Assembly: GCA_965204655.1 (NCBI GenBank)
Contig: OZ241998.1
Location: forward strand, 1,798,001 to 1,862,000
DNA: 64,000 nt
Origin: CATQHL01 sp965204655
GTDB taxonomy: Bacteria > Actinomycetota > Acidimicrobiia > Acidimicrobiales > CATQHL01
Reading direction: 5' to 3'
Part shown: piece by piece, positions 61,456 through 64,000 of the stretch
Layout: each line of letters opens with the position of its first letter
How positions within the stretch are numbered: the first letter of the stretch is position 1
The notes under the pieces: generated by a model
What the model saw: the letters and a program-made list of their open reading frames with translations, nothing else
Told to the model about the DNA's origin: nothing
Databases searched by the model: none
Translations under genes and position numbers: made by a program

Positions 61456-61528
61456 TGGTCGGGCCCGGCGTCGATCCGGGGACCTTCCGCTTTTCAGGCG
61501 GACGCTCTTCCGACTGAGCTACCCGACC
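61456..61528 (-). tRNA. tRNA-Phe(GAA)
   Basis: A 73-nt tRNA on the minus strand. Acceptor GGTCGGG pairs with CCCGACC, discriminator A, anticodon stem TCCGC/GCGGA with loop CTGAAAA (anticodon GAA), T-arm GGATCGACGCC region. CCA is encoded (61453-61455). Confidence 0.95.
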
Positions 61529-61533
61529 GCTTG

Positions 61534-61608
61534 CGGTCCTGACGGGATTTGAACCCGCGGCCTCCGCCTTGACAGGGCGGCGTGCACTCCAAACTGCACC
61601 ACAGGACC
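61534..61608 (-). tRNA. tRNA-Asp(GTC)
   Basis: A 75-nt tRNA on the minus strand. Acceptor GGTCCTG pairs with CAGGACC, discriminator G, anticodon stem CCGCC/GGCGG with loop CTGTCAA (anticodon GTC), T-arm GGGTTCAAATCCC. CCA is not encoded. It is 5 nt from tRNA-Phe, and the two are probably one transcript. Confidence 0.95.
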
Positions 61609-61664
61609 TAGCGTTGGCATTCTACCGGTTCGTTCACCTAGGCAACTCATAGCCAGTAACTAGC

Positions 61665-62468
61665 TCAACTCAGACGAGGGAGCATCCAGTCGAGTGTTAC
61701 GCGGTTGAAATCTTCAGGATTTTCCATCGTCACAAGGTGTCCTCCGCCCGGGAATACGACTAGTTCCGATCCTTTGATTGCCTCGTGCAGCTCTTTGGAG
61801 CATTCCAGTGGCAGGATGTAATCGAGCTCACCCACGGTGATGAGAGTGGGAACCTTCACCCTGTTTGCCTCTTTGCTCAGGTCGTGGCTGAGGTTTGCCT
61901 CGACTTGACCCAGCAACCCGTCCAGGGTTGCGGAATTCGCCTGCATGTGAGCGAGGATATTCATAAGCATCTCAAAGTTCTGTTGCATGAATGTCGCACT
62001 GAAAAGCAGAGGAAGCGTGGCTTCGTAATAAAAGTCCGTCCCGCCCGTGAGTAGATATTTCTTAAGTAGGCCGAGCGAGTATGAAGTGAAGCCCTTTGTG
62101 GCTATCCAACTCGAGTGCATCTGCAAGCTCAGCACACGTTCAGGGTGATGGATCGCGAGGTGCAGGGCGATCGCCCCTCCTAATGACGAACCAGAAAGGT
62201 GAGCCTGCTCCGCTCCTACCTGATCCATCACGGCGAGGGTGTCATAGGCCATCTGTTGCACGGTGTACGGGGGACTGGTGGTTTCACTGCGCCCCACACC
62301 CCGTCCGTCAAATATCACGCAGCGCACATGCGGGGAGTAGACGTCTACTTGCGGCATCCAGCGAGTCCCGTCGGCGCCGGTTCCCCTGATGAGTACCAGA
62401 GGCGGACCCGGCGCTTCGCCGTGGACCTCGTAGTAGATCTTTGCGTTTTCTGCTTGCGCGTAAGGCAT
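61665..62468 (-). CDS. Alpha/beta-fold hydrolase
   Basis: A 267-aa serine hydrolase of the alpha/beta fold. Oxyanion-region LIRGTGADG (about residues 26-34), nucleophile elbow GSSLGG (about 92-97), acidic residue in TVGELDYILPLE, and catalytic His in GGGHLVTMENPEDF. The family cannot be narrowed: 3-oxoadipate enol-lactonase-like or haloperoxidase-like esterases look similar. It lies 20 nt after the amidase gene on the same strand, so both may act on one amide/ester compound. Confidence 0.85.
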   Translation of the reverse strand: MPYAQAENAKIYYEVHGEAPGPPLVLIRGTGADGTRWMPQVDVYSPHVRCVIFDGRGVGRSETTSPPYTVQQMAYDTLAVMDQVGAEQAHLSGSSLGGAIALHLAIHHPERVLSLQMHSSWIATKGFTSYSLGLLKKYLLTGGTDFYYEATLPLLFSATFMQQNFEMLMNILAHMQANSATLDGLLGQVEANLSHDLSKEANRVKVPTLITVGELDYILPLECSKELHEAIKGSELVVFPGGGHLVTMENPEDFNRVTLDWMLPRLS

Positions 62469-62488
62469 TTGAAACCTCTTTGTTGGCT

Positions 62489-63901
62489 TTAGACGGGTGC
62501 GAGCGGAACCGAATCTGAAGCTAGTTGGAAAGCAGAGGCAACTGCGACGGCCAAGTTTTCCCGACCGCGCCCGGCGGTGAACTGAACCGCCGCGGGCAAG
62601 CCGTGGTCGTCCAACCCGGCGGGCACCACGGCCGTGGGCATTCTCGTCAGGTTCATAGGCACAGTAAAGCTCATCACCACTTCCCGTATGCTTTGCTCAC
62701 TTCCGTTTAAGACAGCCGTGTCGCTGCTTGCGACACGGCTAGGGGATACGGCGGAAACCGGGCTGACCACGGCGTCTAGGAGTCGGAGTTGCCGCGAAAA
62801 TGCTGCGGTTATTCGAGTTTTCTCGATCTGTGCCGCCACGTATTCCCTGGCTGTCACCTGAGCGGCTGCCTCAATTCGGGAGCGCACGTCTGCTCCGTAG
62901 TCGTCGGCCCGCTTCGGGAATAGCCCAAAAACCTGATTATGGACGTAGTAAGCCTCTGCCTTTTGCAAGGTCTCGAAGGTGCTTCTGACCTCGGCTGCGT
63001 CTGGCAGGGGAATCTCTACGATCTCGGCTCCTAGTTCGTTCAGTACTTGCAGTGCCCGCGAATAGACCGCCCCCACCGCCGAATCGAGTTCCACTTCAAA
63101 GAGGTTTTCTGACACTCCCACTCGGGTGCCCTGAAGCGTCGTCGGCGGTTCCAGCACCACCGGGTAGCCGCCGTCGGTGCAGTCTGGATCTGTGCCGTCC
63201 GCTCCGCTCATGGCGACCACGAGCAGTTCGGCGTCTCGAATGGAACGCGCCAGGGCTCCCGGAGTGTCTAGGGAGGGGGCTAGCGCCGCTCCGCCGGTTC
63301 GTGGTATCCGACCGAAACTGGGCTTCAACCCTGAGACTCCACAGAAACTCGACGGGATGCGGATGGAGCCCCCCGTGTCGCTGCCTACGGCGGCGGGAAC
63401 CATCCCGGCGGCGATGGCCGCCCCCGATCCACCGCTGGATCCGCCCGGGATGCGTGAGAGGTCCCACGGGTTGCGGGTTCCTCCCCGGAGTTGGTGTTGA
63501 GTAGTGATTCCCCACCCAAACTCGTGCGACCGCGTGGTGCCCACGATCACAGCACCACTGCGCCGAAGCCTGCGTACCAACTCTGCGTCGTTGTCGGCTA
63601 TCCGACCTGCCAGCGTGTCAGATCCGTAGTCGGCCGGTGCGCCCTTTACGTCGAAGAGTTCTTTGACCGCCACCGGCACGCCGTGCAGTGGACCTCTCCA
63701 GAGGCCTTTCCGAAGTTCTTCGGTGCGCGCTTGCGCTTCGGCGGTGGCGGTTTCCTCCAAGACGCAGGTGAAAGCTCGGATCGCAGAATCTTTCTCGGCT
63801 ATGCGATCCAGATGAGCCTGAAGGGCTTCAAGCGGGCTAGTTTGCCCTGAGGCAAGCAACTTTGAGAGCGTCGCAACCCCCAGTTGCCAGAGTTTGGTCA
63901 C
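62489..63901 (-). CDS. Amidase (amidase-signature family)
   Basis: A 470-aa amide hydrolase with the Ser-cisSer-Lys site. The catalytic Lys lies in VAVKELFDVKG (about residue 79), and GGSSGGSGAAIAAGMVPAAV (about 153-172) plus GSDTGGSIRIPSSF hold the cis-Ser and nucleophile Ser. A GatA-like role is unlikely because no gatB/gatC is near and the C-terminal half differs. The GTG at 63899-63901 overlaps the preceding gene's stop (GTGA), so it is in an operon with that truncated gene and the hydrolase downstream. Confidence 0.9.
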   Translation of the reverse strand: MTKLWQLGVATLSKLLASGQTSPLEALQAHLDRIAEKDSAIRAFTCVLEETATAEAQARTEELRKGLWRGPLHGVPVAVKELFDVKGAPADYGSDTLAGRIADNDAELVRRLRRSGAVIVGTTRSHEFGWGITTQHQLRGGTRNPWDLSRIPGGSSGGSGAAIAAGMVPAAVGSDTGGSIRIPSSFCGVSGLKPSFGRIPRTGGAALAPSLDTPGALARSIRDAELLVVAMSGADGTDPDCTDGGYPVVLEPPTTLQGTRVGVSENLFEVELDSAVGAVYSRALQVLNELGAEIVEIPLPDAAEVRSTFETLQKAEAYYVHNQVFGLFPKRADDYGADVRSRIEAAAQVTAREYVAAQIEKTRITAAFSRQLRLLDAVVSPVSAVSPSRVASSDTAVLNGSEQSIREVVMSFTVPMNLTRMPTAVVPAGLDDHGLPAAVQFTAGRGRENLAVAVASAFQLASDSVPLAPV

Positions 63902-64000
63902 TTGTCTCGGGGTATTTCCGGCACGGCCTTGTACCCGGCGCGCTCTAGCGACGGCGCGCCTCCCAGCACCCAGAGGATGACCATGGCTTCTTCGGGGTCG
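63898..64000 (-). CDS. C-terminal fragment of an unidentified protein
   Basis: The last 33 codons of a gene entering from the right edge, ending GVLG-like VLWVLGGAPSLERAGYK region then EIPRDK and TGA (63900-63898). The stop overlaps the start of the amidase gene by 3 nt, so it heads the same operon. Too little is visible to suggest a family. Confidence 0.6.
   Translation of the reverse strand, partial: DPEEAMVILWVLGGAPSLERAGYKAVPEIPRDK

Noticed and set aside
61231..61542. Plus-strand ORFs across tRNA-Phe
   Set aside because: They run through a functional tRNA gene and have no protein features.

Overview
The window looks like a piece of an actinobacterial chromosome, and my best guess is the class Acidimicrobiia or a close relative. 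This is inference from gene content and gene style, not from a marker-gene comparison. Supporting signs are a DUF3566 membrane protein, an LLM-family (F420-type) oxidoreductase, ergothioneine genes, a membrane Fe-S reductase of the actinobacterial type, many GTG/TTG starts, 4-bp ATGA/GTGA gene overlaps and moderately high GC. The DNA is gene-dense, with no rRNA, CRISPR array, transposase or prophage that I can see.

Layout. 1-5416 (mostly minus): a truncated gene, xseB-xseA, an ABC exporter, and the 2Fe-2S and FAD subunits of a xanthine-dehydrogenase-type enzyme without its Mo subunit. 5512-16096 (plus): a secreted protein with a duplicated module, then a probable pyrimidine/hydantoin catabolic run (class III aminotransferase, dihydropyrimidinase, methylmalonate/malonate-semialdehyde dehydrogenase, LLM oxidoreductase) followed by a complete NMT1/SsuABC-type ABC importer. 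16211-19522: tRNA-Ser, ribokinase, a VOC protein with an internal 90-bp repeat, and an orphan. 19554-24954: a promoter with an iron-box-like element, then imelysin / di-haem oxidase / imelysin / HTTM-protein genes, which I read as a metal-regulated operon. 25019-26709: tRNA-Ser, tadA, tRNA-Ser, an SRP RNA gene and a DUF3566 gene. 26772-32990: two AapJ-type binding proteins around tRNA-Ile, then AapQ-AapM-AapP. 33096-40855: a small ORF, a Rossmann-fold protein, an IMPase, glcDEF, tRNA-Arg, tRNA-Ser, pheA and an MBL hydrolase. 41035-44610: three tandem L,D-transpeptidase-family lipoproteins, the third lacking the catalytic Cys. 44667-51751: an aminotransferase, dcd, a 914-aa membrane Fe-S reductase, amt and gpmA. 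52066-60653: dnaK-grpE-dnaJ-egtB-egtD-purA-purB as one uninterrupted co-directional run ending in a 15-bp hairpin. 60703-64000: a helical orphan, tRNA-Phe, tRNA-Asp, an alpha/beta hydrolase, an amidase and a truncated gene.

The window carries four different tRNA-Ser genes (GCT, CGA, GGA, TGA). It also has tRNA-Arg(ACG) together with tadA, the enzyme that makes inosine in that tRNA. The least described and most interesting parts are the iron-box-like imelysin/di-haem/HTTM operon, where two genes lack any canonical start codon, and the L,D-transpeptidase triplet with a presumed dead member.
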